Source: Aquabacter sediminis
GTDB lineage: Bacteria > Pseudomonadota > Alphaproteobacteria > Rhizobiales > Xanthobacteraceae
Length of the DNA stretch: 64,000 nucleotides
Assembly (NCBI RefSeq): GCF_028863665.1
Contig: NZ_JARBFX010000015.1
Location: 1-64,000 of the forward strand
Direction: 5' to 3'
Shown: positions 1 to 9,543 of the stretch, piece by piece
Position numbering within the stretch: the first letter of the stretch is position 1
Layout: every line of letters begins with the position of its first letter
The notes under the pieces: generated by a model
What the model saw: the letters and a program-made list of their open reading frames with translations, nothing else
What the model was told of the DNA's origin: nothing
Database searches by the model: none
Position numbers and translations under genes: made by a program

Positions 1-947
1 GTGATGATCTTGAACGCCGCCGTCACCTTCTCCTCGCTGGCGCCGCCGCCCACGTCCAGGAAGTTGGCCGGGCTCTCCCCATAGAGCTTGATGATGTCCA
101 GCGTCGCCATGGCCAGGCCCGCACCGTTCACCATGCAGCCGATGGTGCCGTCGAGCGCGATATAGGCCAGGTCATACTTCGACGCCTCGATCTCCTTGGC
201 GTCCTCTTCGGTCTCGTCGCGCAGCCGGGCGATTTCCGGATGGCGGAACAAGGCGTTGGGATCAAAGCCGATCTTGGCGTCGAGCACCTTCAGCTTGCCG
301 CCCTTGGTCACCACCAGCGGGTTGATCTCCAACAGCGCCATGTCGGTTTCCACGAAGGCGGTGAAGAGGCTGCGCGCCAGTTCCCCGGCCTGCTTGGCCA
401 GATCCCCCGTCAGGCCGAGAGCGCGTGCCACCTTGCGACCGTGCAAGGGCTGGATGCCACTCGCCGGGTCGACCGAGAAGGTGACGATCTTCTCAGGGGT
501 GTTGTGGGCGACCTCCTCGATGTCCATGCCGCCCTCGGTGGACACCACGAAGGCCACTCGCGACGTTTCCCGATCGACCAACAAAGAGAGATAGAATTCC
601 GAGGCGATGGGCGCCCCCTCCTCCACATAGAGGCGGTTCACCTGCTTGCCATAGGGGCCGGTCTGCTGGGTGATGAGGGTGTTGCCGAGCATCTCGGCGG
701 CGGCCTTGCGCACCTCCTCGGGCGTCGTCACCACCCTCACGCCGCCCTTGGCGCCCACGGGCAGTTCCTTGAAGCGGCCCTTGCCGCGCCCGCCCGCATG
801 GATCTGGGCCTTCACCACGGTCACCGGCGCATTGATGGAGCGGGCGGCGGCTTCCGCCTCCTCGGCGGTGAAGGCCGGCAGGCCGCGCGAGACCGGAACG
901 CCATAGTCCCGCAGCAGGGCCTTGGCCTGATATTCGTGAATGTTCAT
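1..947 (-). CDS. sucC: Succinate-CoA ligase (ADP-forming) beta subunit, 3' end missing
   Basis: This is the N-terminal 315 residues of a succinyl-CoA synthetase beta subunit. The enzyme interconverts succinyl-CoA and succinate with substrate-level ATP formation in the TCA cycle, working with an alpha subunit (SucD). The protein opens with the family hallmark MNIHEYQAK. An ATP-grasp domain follows ([12 protein letters not shown] near residue 46) and then the segment [19 protein letters not shown]. The family is usually about 390-400 residues, so roughly 80 residues and sucD probably lie beyond the left edge. The start at 947 is fixed by the conserved N-terminus. A malate-CoA ligase (MtkA) is a close alternative, but I saw no methylotrophy genes here. 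A 427-base gap from the upstream frc gene suggests its own promoter. Confidence 0.93.
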   Translation of the reverse strand, partial: MNIHEYQAKALLRDYGVPVSRGLPAFTAEEAEAAARSINAPVTVVKAQIHAGGRGKGRFKELPVGAKGGVRVVTTPEEVRKAAAEMLGNTLITQQTGPYGKQVNRLYVEEGAPIASEFYLSLLVDRETSRVAFVVSTEGGMDIEEVAHNTPEKIVTFSVDPASGIQPLHGRKVARALGLTGDLAKQAGELARSLFTAFVETDMALLEINPLVVTKGGKLKVLDAKIGFDPNALFRHPEIARLRDETEEDAKEIEASKYDLAYIALDGTIGCMVNGAGLAMATLDIIKLYGESPANFLDVGGGASEEKVTAAFKII

Positions 948-1374
948 GGGCGCTCTCCCGCATTTCGTTGGGGCGTTGGAGCGCGTGGCCTTTTCTGCTC
1001 ATGCCGCGCGCTCGTGGGCCGGTGCCCGGACGCAAACGCGCGCCGGGCGATACCGCTTCCGGCGTGACGCGGGAGCCGACAATCCGATCCGGGAAAGAAA
1101 GGTCCCGGGGCCTCAGCGCCGCAGGGGCGGCGCGCCGTCAAGCCATGGGGGCTGATCAACCCGAGGGGGCTTTGCCTCTGCCTCGGTGAACGCGAACTCA
1201 GGTGCCGGAAAGGCGCACCCGCTCCTTGCTGGCGGAGCGGCCGAAAGCGGGCCGCTGGACCTCGTGCATGCACCCGTTATGCCGGTCGGGCCGGCGGAAG
1301 GGACCATGCGGAGCGCGAATGCGCTCCGCATGACGGGCCGGGAAAACCCGGCGGAAACCTTCAGACCGCGCGGA
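948..1374. other. Intergenic region upstream of sucC
   Basis: These 427 bases contain no convincing gene. The part nearest sucC presumably carries its promoter, but I could not pick a clear -35/-10 pair. The only striking structure is the perfect hairpin at 1306-1331, close to the end of the frc gene. Confidence 0.5.
1306..1331. repeat. Perfect inverted repeat, 11-bp stem
   Basis: The arms are 1306-1316 (ATGCGGAGCGC) and 1321-1331, perfectly complementary around a 4-base loop (GAAT). The repeat lies about 45 bases beyond the frc stop codon. It has no run of T on either side, so it is not a classical intrinsic terminator. It may be a transcript-stabilising hairpin or a REP-like element. Confidence 0.6.
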
Positions 1375-2625
1375 TCAGACCACGCGCTCGGAGTGCATTT
1401 CCTTGATCTGGTCGGCGGAATAGCCGAGCTCGGAGAGCACTTCGTCGGTGTGCTCGCCCAGCAGCGGAGAGCCGGTGATCTCCACCGACATGTCCGAGAA
1501 CTTGATCGGGCTGCCGACGGTCAGATACTTGCCGCGCTGCTTGTGATCCACTTCCACGATGGTGCCGGAGGCCCGCAGGGACGGATCCTCGGCGATCTCC
1601 TTCATGGTCAGCACCGGCGCGCAGGGGATGTCGAACTTGCGCAGGATGTCCACCGCCTCGAACTTGGTCTTGTCGGCGAGCCAGCCTTCGATGGTGGCGA
1701 AGATGTCGAAGATCTTGTCCTGGCGGGCGCGGGCGGTGGCGTAGGCCGGGTCATTGATCCATTCCGGCTTGCCGATGGCTTCCGCCACCTTGCCCCAGGC
1801 CTGCTCCTGCACGGTGAAGTAGATGTAGGCGTTGGGATCGGTCTCCCAGCCCTTGCACTTCAGCACCCAGCCGGGCTGGCCGCCGCCGCCGGCATTGCCG
1901 CCGCGCGGAACCACGTCCGAGAAGGAGCCGTGCGGGTACTGGGGATATTCCTCCAGGTAGCCCACGCGGTCGAGGCGCTGCTGGTCGCGCAGCTTGACGC
2001 GGCAGAGGTTGATGACCGCGTCCTGCATGGACACCGCCACCTTCTGGCCCTTGCCGGTCTTGTTGCGCGAATGCAGCGCGGTGAGGATGCCGATGGCCAG
2101 GTGCATGCCGGTGTTGCTGTCACCCAGCGCAGCCGCCGATACGGTGGGGGGGCCGTCCCAGAAGCCGGTGGTGGAGGCGGCGCCGCCCGCGCACTGGGCG
2201 ACGTTCTCGTACACCTTCAGGTCTTCATAATGATGGCCGTCGGAGAAGCCCTTCACCGAGGCGACGATCATGCCGGGATTGAGCTCGTTGATGCGCTCCC
2301 AGGTGAAGCCCATGCGGTCGAGCGCGCCGGGGGCGAAGTTCTCGACGAGGACGTCGCTCTCCTTGATGAGCTTCTCCAGCACTTCCTTGCCGGCCTTGGT
2401 CTTGGTGTCCAGGGTCAGGGAGCGCTTGTTGGAGTTGAGCATGGTGAAATAGAGCGCGTCCGCATTGGAGATGTCGCGGAGCTGGTTGCGCGTCACGTCG
2501 CCCGAGCCGGGGCGCTCCACCTTGATCACATCCGCGCCGAACCAGGCGAGGAGCTGGGTGCAGGCGGGGCCGGCCTGCACGTGGGTGAAGTCGATAATCT
2601 TGATCCCTTCCAACGGCTTGGTCAT
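1375..2625 (-). CDS. frc: Formyl-CoA:oxalate CoA-transferase, copy 1
   Basis: This class III (CaiB/BaiF) CoA-transferase of 416 residues moves CoA from formyl-CoA to oxalate, giving oxalyl-CoA and formate in the cytoplasm. The residues known from Oxalobacter Frc are at the same positions: Gln17 (THVQAGP) and the catalytic Asp169 (LGDSNTG). The glycine loop GGGGQP is at about 246-251. The length matches the family (about 425-430). It is the promoter-distal gene of the run gntR, oxc, frc copy 2, PAS gene, frc copy 1. The gap to the PAS gene is 135 bases. Frc is recognisable against other CaiB enzymes by those residues and by the neighbouring oxc. Family function is certain, and oxalate specificity is very likely. 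Confidence 0.94.
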   Translation of the reverse strand: MTKPLEGIKIIDFTHVQAGPACTQLLAWFGADVIKVERPGSGDVTRNQLRDISNADALYFTMLNSNKRSLTLDTKTKAGKEVLEKLIKESDVLVENFAPGALDRMGFTWERINELNPGMIVASVKGFSDGHHYEDLKVYENVAQCAGGAASTTGFWDGPPTVSAAALGDSNTGMHLAIGILTALHSRNKTGKGQKVAVSMQDAVINLCRVKLRDQQRLDRVGYLEEYPQYPHGSFSDVVPRGGNAGGGGQPGWVLKCKGWETDPNAYIYFTVQEQAWGKVAEAIGKPEWINDPAYATARARQDKIFDIFATIEGWLADKTKFEAVDILRKFDIPCAPVLTMKEIAEDPSLRASGTIVEVDHKQRGKYLTVGSPIKFSDMSVEITGSPLLGEHTDEVLSELGYSADQIKEMHSERVV

Positions 2626-2760
2626 GTTCCACTTCCCTTTTGAGCGTTAGACTTCCCCTGACGCCGGGCCTCTCGCCCAGCATCAGAATTCCCAAGGCCC
2701 GGCGGCACGGAACTGCCCGCCGCCGGTATCGCCAGTGCGCCTGGCTGTTCTTCTGCCGGC

Positions 2761-3216
2761 TCAGGTCACGGCCTGGGCCTCCAGTTCGGCCACCCGCTTG
2801 CGCAGGGCCTTCTCCTCCTTCCACCGGGCGGTCTCGTCGCGGATGACAGCCACGATGCCGGTGGGCGTCGCCCCGCCGGACGTGAGCAGGGCCACGGTGA
2901 AGGAAATGGACAAAGCGTGACCGTCCTTGTGGAGCGCCGGCACGCGCAGAAGCTCGGTGCCGTAGCGCGTCACACCCGTGCGCATGGTCACGTGGTAGCC
3001 GTCCCAGTGCCGCTGGCGCTGGCGCTCGGGAATGATGATGTCGAGGGACTGGCCCAGGGCCTCCGCGGCGGCAAAGCCGAACATGCGCTCGGCCGCCCCG
3101 TTCCAGAAGGTGATGGCGCCCGTTCCATCGGAGACGACAATGGCGTCTCCGGCGCGGGCCGCCAGTTCCTCGAAGTCGATCGCCGGGGAAGGCGACGCAG
3201 ACATTTCATCAGACAT
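2761..3216 (-). CDS. Stand-alone PAS-domain protein in the oxalate cluster
   Basis: This 151-residue cytoplasmic protein is essentially one PAS domain at about residues 15-135. Recognisable blocks are DAIVVSDGTGAITFWNGAAERMFGF, which is the PAS N-cap and core, and a PAC-like end (GIVAVIRDETARWKEE). A short C-terminal helix rich in Lys, Glu and Arg follows, which may form a coiled coil. No kinase, GGDEF, HTH or other output domain is present. It sits between the two frc copies on the same strand, so it is probably co-transcribed with oxalate catabolism. It could bind a small ligand, haem or flavin and act on a partner protein, but the sequence does not show which. Confidence 0.88.
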   Translation of the reverse strand: MSDEMSASPSPAIDFEELAARAGDAIVVSDGTGAITFWNGAAERMFGFAAAEALGQSLDIIIPERQRQRHWDGYHVTMRTGVTRYGTELLRVPALHKDGHALSISFTVALLTSGGATPTGIVAVIRDETARWKEEKALRKRVAELEAQAVT

Positions 3217-3354
3217 GGGCTCGCTCTAGCTTAGCAAGGTTAGCCACGGTGACGCGAAGACTTCACGCCGATGTCCGGACGTACCCGCGAAGCGCGGCAC
3301 GGCCGGTGATCTTTGGTCACCCCCGACAGATGATCCGCTGGGGGTGACGGAACC

Positions 3355-4632
3355 TCATTCGGCGGCGAGGGGCAGCGGGGCCCCCACCGCCCCGGCGCGC
3401 CGCACCTCCTCAATGCGGTTGGCGTCGAAGCCGAGGACGTCCGCGAGGATTTCCTCGGTGTGCTCGCCGAGCAGCGGCGAGCGCTCCACCGGTACGTCAT
3501 TGTCGGAGAGCTTGATGGGATTGCCGACGGTCACATAGGTGCCGCGCTCGGGATGCTCCACCTCCACCAGCGTGCCGGTGGCATAGAGCGAGCGGTCCTC
3601 GGCGATTTCCTTCATGGACAGGATCGGGCCGCAGGGAATGTCGTAGCGGTTGAGGATCTCCATAGCCTCGAACTTGGTGTGGGCCATGGTCCACGCCTCG
3701 ATGCGGGTGAAGATCTCGTTGAGGTGCGGCAGCCGGGCGGGTGCGGTCGCGTAATCGGGATCAGTCTTCCAGGTGGGCTCGCCGATCACGTCGCAGATCC
3801 TCCCCCAGACCGGAGCCTGGGTGATGAAATAGATGTAGGCGTTGGGATCGTTCTCCCAGCCCTTGCAGCGCAGGATGCGGCCCGGCTGACCGCCGCCGGA
3901 ATCATTGCCGGCGCGGGGCACGGTGTCGCCGAAGGGCACGCCCTCGCCGAACTGGCTGTATTCGGAGAGCGGCCCGCGCGCGAGGCGCTGTTGGTCGCGC
4001 ATCTTGACCCGGCACAGGTTCAGGACGCTGTCCTGCATGGCGGCCAGCACCTTCTGGCCACGACCCGTATGCTCGCGCTGGAACAGCGCAGTGACGATGC
4101 CGAGCGCCAAATGCAGGCCGGTGCCGCTGTCGCCGATCTGGGCGCCAGTGACGAGAGGCAGGCCATCGCGGAAGCCGGTGGTGGAGGCCGCGCCGCCCGC
4201 GCACTGGGCGACATTCTCATAGACCTTGCAATGCTCGAAGGGACCGGCGCCGAAGCCCTTCACCGAGGCGAGGATGAGGCGCGGATTGAGCTCCTGCAGG
4301 CGCTCCCAGGTAAAGCCCATGCGGTCGAGGGCGCCAGGGGCGAAATTCTCCACCAGCACGTCGCACACCTTCACCAGATCCTCCAGCACGGCCTTGCCGG
4401 CGGCGTTCTTGGTGTCGAGCGTGATGGAGCGCTTGTTGGAATTGAGCATGGTGAAGTACAGGCTGTCCGCATTGGGGACATCCCGAAGTTGGGTGCGCGT
4501 CACGTCGCCTTCGCCGGGACGCTCCACCTTGATGACATCCGCGCCGAACCAGGCCAGCAGCTGCGTGCAGGTGGGACCGGACTGGACGTGGGTGAAATCC
4601 AGGATGCGAACGCCGTCTAGAGCCTTGCCCAT
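3355..4632 (-). CDS. frc: Formyl-CoA:oxalate CoA-transferase, copy 2
   Basis: This is a second class III CoA-transferase of the Frc type, 425 residues. It is roughly two-thirds identical to copy 1 over the first 220 residues by eye. Gln17 is conserved (THVQSGP), and the catalytic Asp is at 168 (IGDSGTG), shifted by a one-residue deletion. The glycine loop reads SGGGQPG rather than GGGGQPG. The gene follows oxc by 162 bases on the same strand and is likely co-transcribed with it. The divergence argues for an old duplication or separate acquisition, not a recent copy. It may handle oxalate with different kinetics, or a related acyl donor such as succinyl-CoA (a YfdE/UctC-like activity); sequence alone does not decide. 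Confidence 0.91.
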   Translation of the reverse strand: MGKALDGVRILDFTHVQSGPTCTQLLAWFGADVIKVERPGEGDVTRTQLRDVPNADSLYFTMLNSNKRSITLDTKNAAGKAVLEDLVKVCDVLVENFAPGALDRMGFTWERLQELNPRLILASVKGFGAGPFEHCKVYENVAQCAGGAASTTGFRDGLPLVTGAQIGDSGTGLHLALGIVTALFQREHTGRGQKVLAAMQDSVLNLCRVKMRDQQRLARGPLSEYSQFGEGVPFGDTVPRAGNDSGGGQPGRILRCKGWENDPNAYIYFITQAPVWGRICDVIGEPTWKTDPDYATAPARLPHLNEIFTRIEAWTMAHTKFEAMEILNRYDIPCGPILSMKEIAEDRSLYATGTLVEVEHPERGTYVTVGNPIKLSDNDVPVERSPLLGEHTEEILADVLGFDANRIEEVRRAGAVGAPLPLAAE

Positions 4633-4794
4633 GAGAGCCTCGTTGTTCCTCTGGACGCGCGCTTGAAGCGACGCTTGTTCTTTTTGTCCGTTGCCCCCGC
4701 GGCTTGCGGCGGCGGGATGTCCCGCGCGCCGCGCCCGGCAACTGTCAGATGAGAGGCGGACGGGACAGCGCCCCGCCCGCAGGGCTTTGCGCTG

Positions 4795-6528
4795 TCACTT
4801 CTTTTTCTTCACCACGCTCTGCGGGTTCAGATTGCCGATGCGGCCGCTCTCGGTGCCGGCCTGCGGGTCGATGACCGCATTGATGAGGGTGGGCTTGCCA
4901 CTGTCCATGGCGTCGTCCACGGCGCGCTTGAGCTCATCGGGGGTCGTCACGTTCACGCCGACGCCGCCGAAGGCTTCCATCATCTTGTCGTAGCGGCTGT
5001 CCTTCACGAACACCGTGGTGCCCGGGTCGCGGCCGGTGGGATCGGTGTCCGTGCCGCGATAGATGCCGTTATTGTTGAAGATGACGATGCACACCGGCAG
5101 GTTGTACCGGCAGATGGTCTCCACCTCCATGCCGGAGAAGCCGAAGGCGCTGTCGCCTTCCACCGCCAGCACCGGCTTGCCGGTTTCCACCGCCGCGGCG
5201 ATGGCAAAGCCCATGCCGATGCCCATCACGCCCCAGGTGCCCACGTCCAGGCGCTTGCGCGGCTGGTACATGTCGATGATGCCACGGGCGAGGTCGAGGG
5301 TGTTGGCGCCCTCATTCACCAGGATGGCGTCGGGCCGCTCCTTGATGACGGTGCGCAGGGCGCCGAGCGCGCCATGGAAGTCCATGGGCGAAGAATTCTT
5401 CATCAGGCGCGGCGCCATCTTGGCGATGTTCTCGTCGCGCTTGGTGACGATGGTGTTCACCCAGTCGGCGGGGGGCGCCGGCCAGTTCTGGCCCATGCCG
5501 GCGAGAAGGGCAGACACCACCGAGCCGATGTCGCCCACCAGCGGGGCGGCGATCTCCACGTTGGAGTCCATTTCCTTGGGCTCGATGTCCACCTGGATGA
5601 ACTTCTTGGGCGCATCGCCCCAGGTCTTGCCCTTGCCATGGGACAGCAGCCAGTTGAGGCGGGCGCCGATGAGCAGCACCACGTCGCTGTCCTTCAGCGC
5701 GGTGGAGCGGGCGGCGCCGGCGGACTGGGGATGGGTGTCCGGCAGCAGGCCCTTGGCCATGCTCATGGGCAGGAAGGGAATGCCGGAGGTCTCCACCAGC
5801 GCCTTGATCTCCTCGTCCGCCTGGGCATAGGCCGCGCCCTTGCCGAGGATGATGAGGGGCCGCTTGGCGCCCTTGAGAACCTCAAGCGCGCGGGCCACGG
5901 CGTCGGGGCCGGGGATCTGGGCCGGAGCCGGATCGATCACCTTCACCAGCGACTTGGCGCCGGCCTCGGCATCCATCACCTGGGAGAAGAGCTTGGCCGG
6001 CAGGTCCAGATAGACACCGCCGGGACGGCCCGAGCAGGCGGCGCGAATGGCGCGGGCGACGCCGATGCCGATATCGGCCGCATGCAGCACGCGGAAGGCG
6101 GCCTTGCAGAGCGGCTTGGCGATGGCGAGCTGGTCCATTTCCTCATAGTCGCCCTGCTGGAGGTCGACGATCTCACGCTCCGAGGAGCCGGAGATGAGGA
6201 TCATGGGGAAGCAATTGGTGGTGGCGTTGGCGAGCGCGGTCAGCCCGTTGAGGAAGCCCGGCGCCGACACGGTCAGGCAGATGCCCGGCTTCTTTGTGAG
6301 GAAGCCGGCGATGGCGGCGGCATTGCCCGCATTCTGCTCGTGGCGGAAGGAGACCACGCGGATGCCCTCGGCCTGCGCCATGCGGCCGAGATCCGTGATC
6401 GGAATGCCCGGCACGTTATAGATGGTCTCGATGCCGTTGAGCTTCAGCGCATCGATGACGAGGTGGAACCCGTCGGTGAGCTCCTGCTCGGGAACGTTGG
6501 CTTCGATGATCTGTGCGACTGCGGACAT
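4795..6528 (-). CDS. oxc: Oxalyl-CoA decarboxylase
   Basis: This thiamine-diphosphate enzyme of 577 residues decarboxylates oxalyl-CoA to formyl-CoA and CO2, the committed step of bacterial oxalate catabolism. The cofactor-activating Glu is at about 64 (SFRHEQNAG). The diphosphate/Mg2+ site begins at GDS (458-460) and ends at the NNN near 485-487. The segments [21 protein letters not shown] and [18 protein letters not shown] match Oxalobacter Oxc closely, and the length agrees (about 568). A 2-hydroxyacyl-CoA lyase is the nearest alternative, but the flanking frc genes favour Oxc. It lies 150 bases downstream of gntR on the same strand. Confidence 0.96.
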   Translation of the reverse strand: MSAVAQIIEANVPEQELTDGFHLVIDALKLNGIETIYNVPGIPITDLGRMAQAEGIRVVSFRHEQNAGNAAAIAGFLTKKPGICLTVSAPGFLNGLTALANATTNCFPMILISGSSEREIVDLQQGDYEEMDQLAIAKPLCKAAFRVLHAADIGIGVARAIRAACSGRPGGVYLDLPAKLFSQVMDAEAGAKSLVKVIDPAPAQIPGPDAVARALEVLKGAKRPLIILGKGAAYAQADEEIKALVETSGIPFLPMSMAKGLLPDTHPQSAGAARSTALKDSDVVLLIGARLNWLLSHGKGKTWGDAPKKFIQVDIEPKEMDSNVEIAAPLVGDIGSVVSALLAGMGQNWPAPPADWVNTIVTKRDENIAKMAPRLMKNSSPMDFHGALGALRTVIKERPDAILVNEGANTLDLARGIIDMYQPRKRLDVGTWGVMGIGMGFAIAAAVETGKPVLAVEGDSAFGFSGMEVETICRYNLPVCIVIFNNNGIYRGTDTDPTGRDPGTTVFVKDSRYDKMMEAFGGVGVNVTTPDELKRAVDDAMDSGKPTLINAVIDPQAGTESGRIGNLNPQSVVKKKK

Positions 6529-6678
6529 CCCGCTTCCTCCCGGAAAACTTTTGACTTTAAGCCTTTGACTTGCTTCGCGCCCCGGCCCGGAGAGCCAGGA
6601 CGTCGACCTTGTCGCCGGGCCCTTCCGGCCCGCCAGGGCGCGGACGAAAGGGCTCCCGCAATTCCGTTTCTGCGCCCG

Positions 6679-7380
6679 CTATTCGGGAAACACGCCGTGC
6701 CGGTCCACATGGTCGGCCAGGCCCAGCGTGTGTTCCCGCACCAGGCGTTCGGCCTGGTCGGGATCATGGGCCTCCAGCGCATCAATGATGGCCATGTGCT
6801 CGCGCATGGAGGTCTGCGACCGGTTCTCCTGCCGGATGGACACGGCGCGGATGGCGCGCATGTGCAGGAACAGGTTCTCGGTCATGTCAGCGATCAGGTT
6901 GCAGCCGCCCATGCGGATGATGGCCTGATGGAAATCGATATTGGCCTGCGAGTAATCGTGCATGTGGGCACTGAGTGGCTCGCGCTCGAACGCGTTGAAC
7001 AGCTCCCGCAGGCCCTTCAGCTCGGCCGCGCTCGCGCGCTCGGCGGCGAGGCGCGCGGCCATGCCCTCGAGTGCCGCCCACACGGTGATCATCTCGATGA
7101 TCTCCCGCTTGGTCTTGCGCACCACGAAGATGCCGCGACGGGGAACGGAGCGCACGAAGCCCTCCTGCTCCAGCACCGTCATGGCCTCGCGGATCGGCGT
7201 GCGGCTCACCCCCAGGTCCTCTGAGAGCTGACGCTCGTCGAGGCGGAATTCGGCGGTCGAGCCATAAATGTCCATCTCCGTGATGGCGCGCTTCAGGGCG
7301 TCATAAGCCAGCATGCGCAAGCTCGAACTGGCCCCGAGCGGTTCCACATTCAGCTTCGGTGTGTCGGCGACCTGATGCAC
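6679..7380 (-). CDS. GntR family (FadR/FCD subfamily) transcriptional regulator
   Basis: This 233-residue regulator has an N-terminal winged helix-turn-helix at about residues 22-90 (ERQLSEDLGVSRTPIREAMTVLEQEGFV). A C-terminal FCD all-helical ligand domain follows, with the usual metal-binding pattern of Asp and three His (NIDFHQAI, REHMAII, LADHVDRHG). FCD regulators typically sense organic acids. As the first gene before oxc and the frc genes, it is the likely local regulator of oxalate use. A partial palindrome 57 bases upstream of its start (7437-7456) suggests autoregulation. The effector is not known from sequence; oxalate, oxalyl-CoA, formyl-CoA or glyoxylate are inferences. Confidence 0.93.
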   Translation of the reverse strand: MHQVADTPKLNVEPLGASSSLRMLAYDALKRAITEMDIYGSTAEFRLDERQLSEDLGVSRTPIREAMTVLEQEGFVRSVPRRGIFVVRKTKREIIEMITVWAALEGMAARLAAERASAAELKGLRELFNAFEREPLSAHMHDYSQANIDFHQAIIRMGGCNLIADMTENLFLHMRAIRAVSIRQENRSQTSMREHMAIIDALEAHDPDQAERLVREHTLGLADHVDRHGVFPE

Positions 7381-7436
7381 GGCCGGTGTTCCCTTCCCTG
7401 TGGCGGACGCCTTCTTGTGGGCGAATGCCGTCGGTG

Positions 7437-7456
7437 AAATACTGTGTACGGTATTT
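7437..7456. promoter_or_regulatory. Palindrome upstream of gntR, candidate operator
   Basis: The arms are AAATAC (7437-7442) and GTATTT (7451-7456), perfectly complementary across the 8 bases TGTGTACG, with further partial symmetry inside. It lies 57 bases upstream of the gntR start in a locally AT-richer patch. Palindromes with ATAC/GTAT arms are plausible for FadR-type dimers. Assignment to this GntR protein is an inference. Confidence 0.5.
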
Positions 7457-7649
7457 TTTAGAGGGACACAATCCCCTCTCCAGGCGCAAGAATGTTGCGC
7501 TGCAGCGGATTTGCGGGACTTTCCAAATGCAGGGCGGGAGCGAGCCGAATCCCGGGATCAGCCGCGTCCGCCCCCCCGCCTCACAAAGTGCGCCCTCGAC
7601 GCAGCGACGCCCGGGCTTTGCGGCACGGAGGTCGGTCCAAGGCGGAGGC

Positions 7650-7680
7650 GGAGGGCGCACCGCAGTGCGGCGCGCCCTCC
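7650..7680 (-). terminator. Strong hairpin just after tctA
   Basis: The 9-base arms GGAGGGCGC (7650-7658) and its complement (7672-7680) are extended inward by CCGCA (7660-7664) pairing with TGCGG (7666-7670). It starts five bases past the tctA stop codon. No T-run follows on the minus strand, so it may be a 3'-end stabilising or Rho-assisted structure and not a classical intrinsic terminator. Confidence 0.5.
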
Positions 7681-7685
7681 GGACG

Positions 7686-9200
7686 TCATTCGGCGGCGGC
7701 GGGCTTGGGGCCGCTGCCGAGGCGCTCGCGCACCTTCGAGATGAGCGGCCAGAACAGCATCACCAGCGCCAGGGTGACGATGGAGCCCACCAGCGGGTTG
7801 GACCAGAAGATCCCCAGATTCCCCTGGGAGACCAGCATGGCCTGGCGGAAGGAGCTTTCCGCCATGTCGCCCAGCACCAGGGCCAGGACCAGCGGCGCCA
7901 GCGGGTAGTTCAGCTTCTTGAAGACATAGCCGATAACGCCGAAAACCAGCATGACCGCGATGTCCAGCCCCGCATTGTGGACCGTGTAGGCACCCACCGC
8001 GCAGATGACGAGGATGATGGGCGCGATCACCGAGAAGGGGATGCGCAGGATCGCGGCAAACAGCGGCACCGTGGTGAGCACCACAATGAGGCCGGCAATG
8101 TTGCCGAGATAGATGGAGGCGATGAGGCCCCACACGAAGTCCTTCTGCTCCACGAACAGGAGGGGACCCGGCTGGAGACCCCAGATCAGCAGGCCGCCCA
8201 GCAGCACCGCCGCGGTCGGCGAGCCGGGGATGCCGAGCGTGAGCATGGGCAACAGCGCCGAGGTGCCGGCCGCATGGGCCGCCACTTCCGGCATCACCAC
8301 GCCCTCCAGCTCGCCCTTGCCGAAATTCTTGCCGTTCTTGGAGAATTTCTTGGCAAGGCCATAGCTCATGAAGGAGGCGGGGGTCGCGCCGCCGGGGGTG
8401 ATGCCCATCCAGCAGCCGACGATGGCCGAGCGCAGCGCGCCCACCCACATGGCCGGCAGCTTGGCCCAGGTCTGGAACACCACCTTGGCGTTGATCTTGG
8501 CGCTCTTGCCCTTGAAGGCGAGGCCCTCTTCCATGGTCAGCAGGATTTCACCCACGCCGAACAGGCCGATGACCGCCACCAGGAAGTCAAACCCGCGCAG
8601 CAACTCCACGGAGCCAAAGGTCATGCGCAACTGGCCGGTCACGGTGTCGATGCCCACGGCGGCGAGCGCGAAGCCCAGCGTCATGGCCGCCAGCACCTTG
8701 AAGGGCGATTCGCGCCCCATGCCCACGAAGGAGCAGAAGGTCAGCAGGTAGACCGCGAAGAATTCCGCCGGCCCGAACTGCAGCGCGAACTTGGCGATGA
8801 CCGGTGCCAGGAAGGTGATCAACAGCACGGCGAAGAAGGCGCCGATGAAGGAGCCGGTGAAGGCGCCGGTGAGCGCCTCGCCCGCCTTGCCTCTTTGCGC
8901 CATGGGGTGACCATCGAACGTTGTGGCCACCGACCACGGCTCACCTGGAATGTTGAACAGCACCGAGGTGATGGCGCCGCCGAACAGCGCTCCCCAATAG
9001 ATGGAGGAGAGCATGATGATCGCCGACACCGGCGACATGGAGAAGGTGAGCGGCAGCAGGATGGCCACGCCATTGGCGCCACCAAGGCCCGGCAGCACGC
9101 CGATGAGCACGCCGAGCGCGATGCCCACGAACATGTAGACGATGTTCATGGGGTCGGCGAGAACGGAGAAACCTCCGATAAGAGATGAGAGCGCTTCCAC
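7686..9200 (-). CDS. tctA: Tripartite tricarboxylate transporter, large membrane subunit TctA
   Basis: TctA is the roughly 12-helix permease subunit (504 residues) of a TTT-family secondary transporter. It imports carboxylates using an ion gradient and a periplasmic binding protein. Family signatures are GVLPGLGGANGVAILLPLTF near residue 37 and its repeat-related partner ITPGGATPASFMSYGLAKK near residue 255. The length is typical (about 500). It is the last gene of tctC-tctB-tctA and is separated from tctB by an unusually long 343 bases. The substrate is not readable from sequence. Placement directly upstream of the oxalate genes makes oxalate or another small dicarboxylate the natural guess. 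Confidence 0.95.
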   Translation of the reverse strand: MEALSSLIGGFSVLADPMNIVYMFVGIALGVLIGVLPGLGGANGVAILLPLTFSMSPVSAIIMLSSIYWGALFGGAITSVLFNIPGEPWSVATTFDGHPMAQRGKAGEALTGAFTGSFIGAFFAVLLITFLAPVIAKFALQFGPAEFFAVYLLTFCSFVGMGRESPFKVLAAMTLGFALAAVGIDTVTGQLRMTFGSVELLRGFDFLVAVIGLFGVGEILLTMEEGLAFKGKSAKINAKVVFQTWAKLPAMWVGALRSAIVGCWMGITPGGATPASFMSYGLAKKFSKNGKNFGKGELEGVVMPEVAAHAAGTSALLPMLTLGIPGSPTAAVLLGGLLIWGLQPGPLLFVEQKDFVWGLIASIYLGNIAGLIVVLTTVPLFAAILRIPFSVIAPIILVICAVGAYTVHNAGLDIAVMLVFGVIGYVFKKLNYPLAPLVLALVLGDMAESSFRQAMLVSQGNLGIFWSNPLVGSIVTLALVMLFWPLISKVRERLGSGPKPAAAE

Positions 9201-9543
9201 GTATGTCCTCCCCAGCTCCCCGGCGCGTGCTGCGCGGGGTGAACGGGTGATGATGAGAGGGACCTCGCCTGCGGCGGTCCGCGGCTGAGCCAGCGGGGCG
9301 CGCCTGCGTCTTCCCGTGTTCGAACATTGAGCGGCCGTGGGGCGGCCATTTCGGGCCGGCGGGCTCGGAGCGCGGGGTCATGCCAGACCCGGGACGGCGA
9401 GCGCATCAGGGAAGGCCGGCGGCGCAAAACCGGCGGCCGATCCAGGGTCTTTTACGGGGCGTGGACCTGGTCAGAGGGGCAGGCCATGACCGGATCGAAG
9501 CCTCGGAGCCGCGCCCGCGGACACAGGCGGGCAGCGGCAGCGC
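9201..9543. other. Intergenic region between tctB and tctA
   Basis: These 343 bases separate two genes that normally abut. I see no open frame with family character. An imperfect GC-rich hairpin (GGCCGGCGG, then CCGGCGGCC, around 9415-9440) could attenuate or process the transcript. There is no convincing promoter. Confidence 0.4.

Larger units (their letters stand above)
7381..7685. other. Intergenic region between tctA and gntR
   Basis: These 305 bases have no gene I can support. They hold the candidate GntR operator at 7437-7456 and the tctA 3' hairpin at 7650-7680. The middle is ordinary GC-rich sequence. Confidence 0.5.

Noticed and set aside
1-947. Malate-CoA ligase (MtkA) instead of SucC
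   Set aside because: The families are close, but no serine-cycle genes are visible and the N-terminus MNIHEYQAK and overall phrases fit SucC; kept only as an alternative.
4795-6528. 2-hydroxyacyl-CoA lyase or acetolactate synthase
   Set aside because: The phrases [19 protein letters not shown] and the two neighbouring frc genes point to oxalyl-CoA decarboxylase.
7359-9188. A 609-codon plus-strand frame opposite tctA
   Set aside because: It is antisense to tctA and lacks any recognisable domain.
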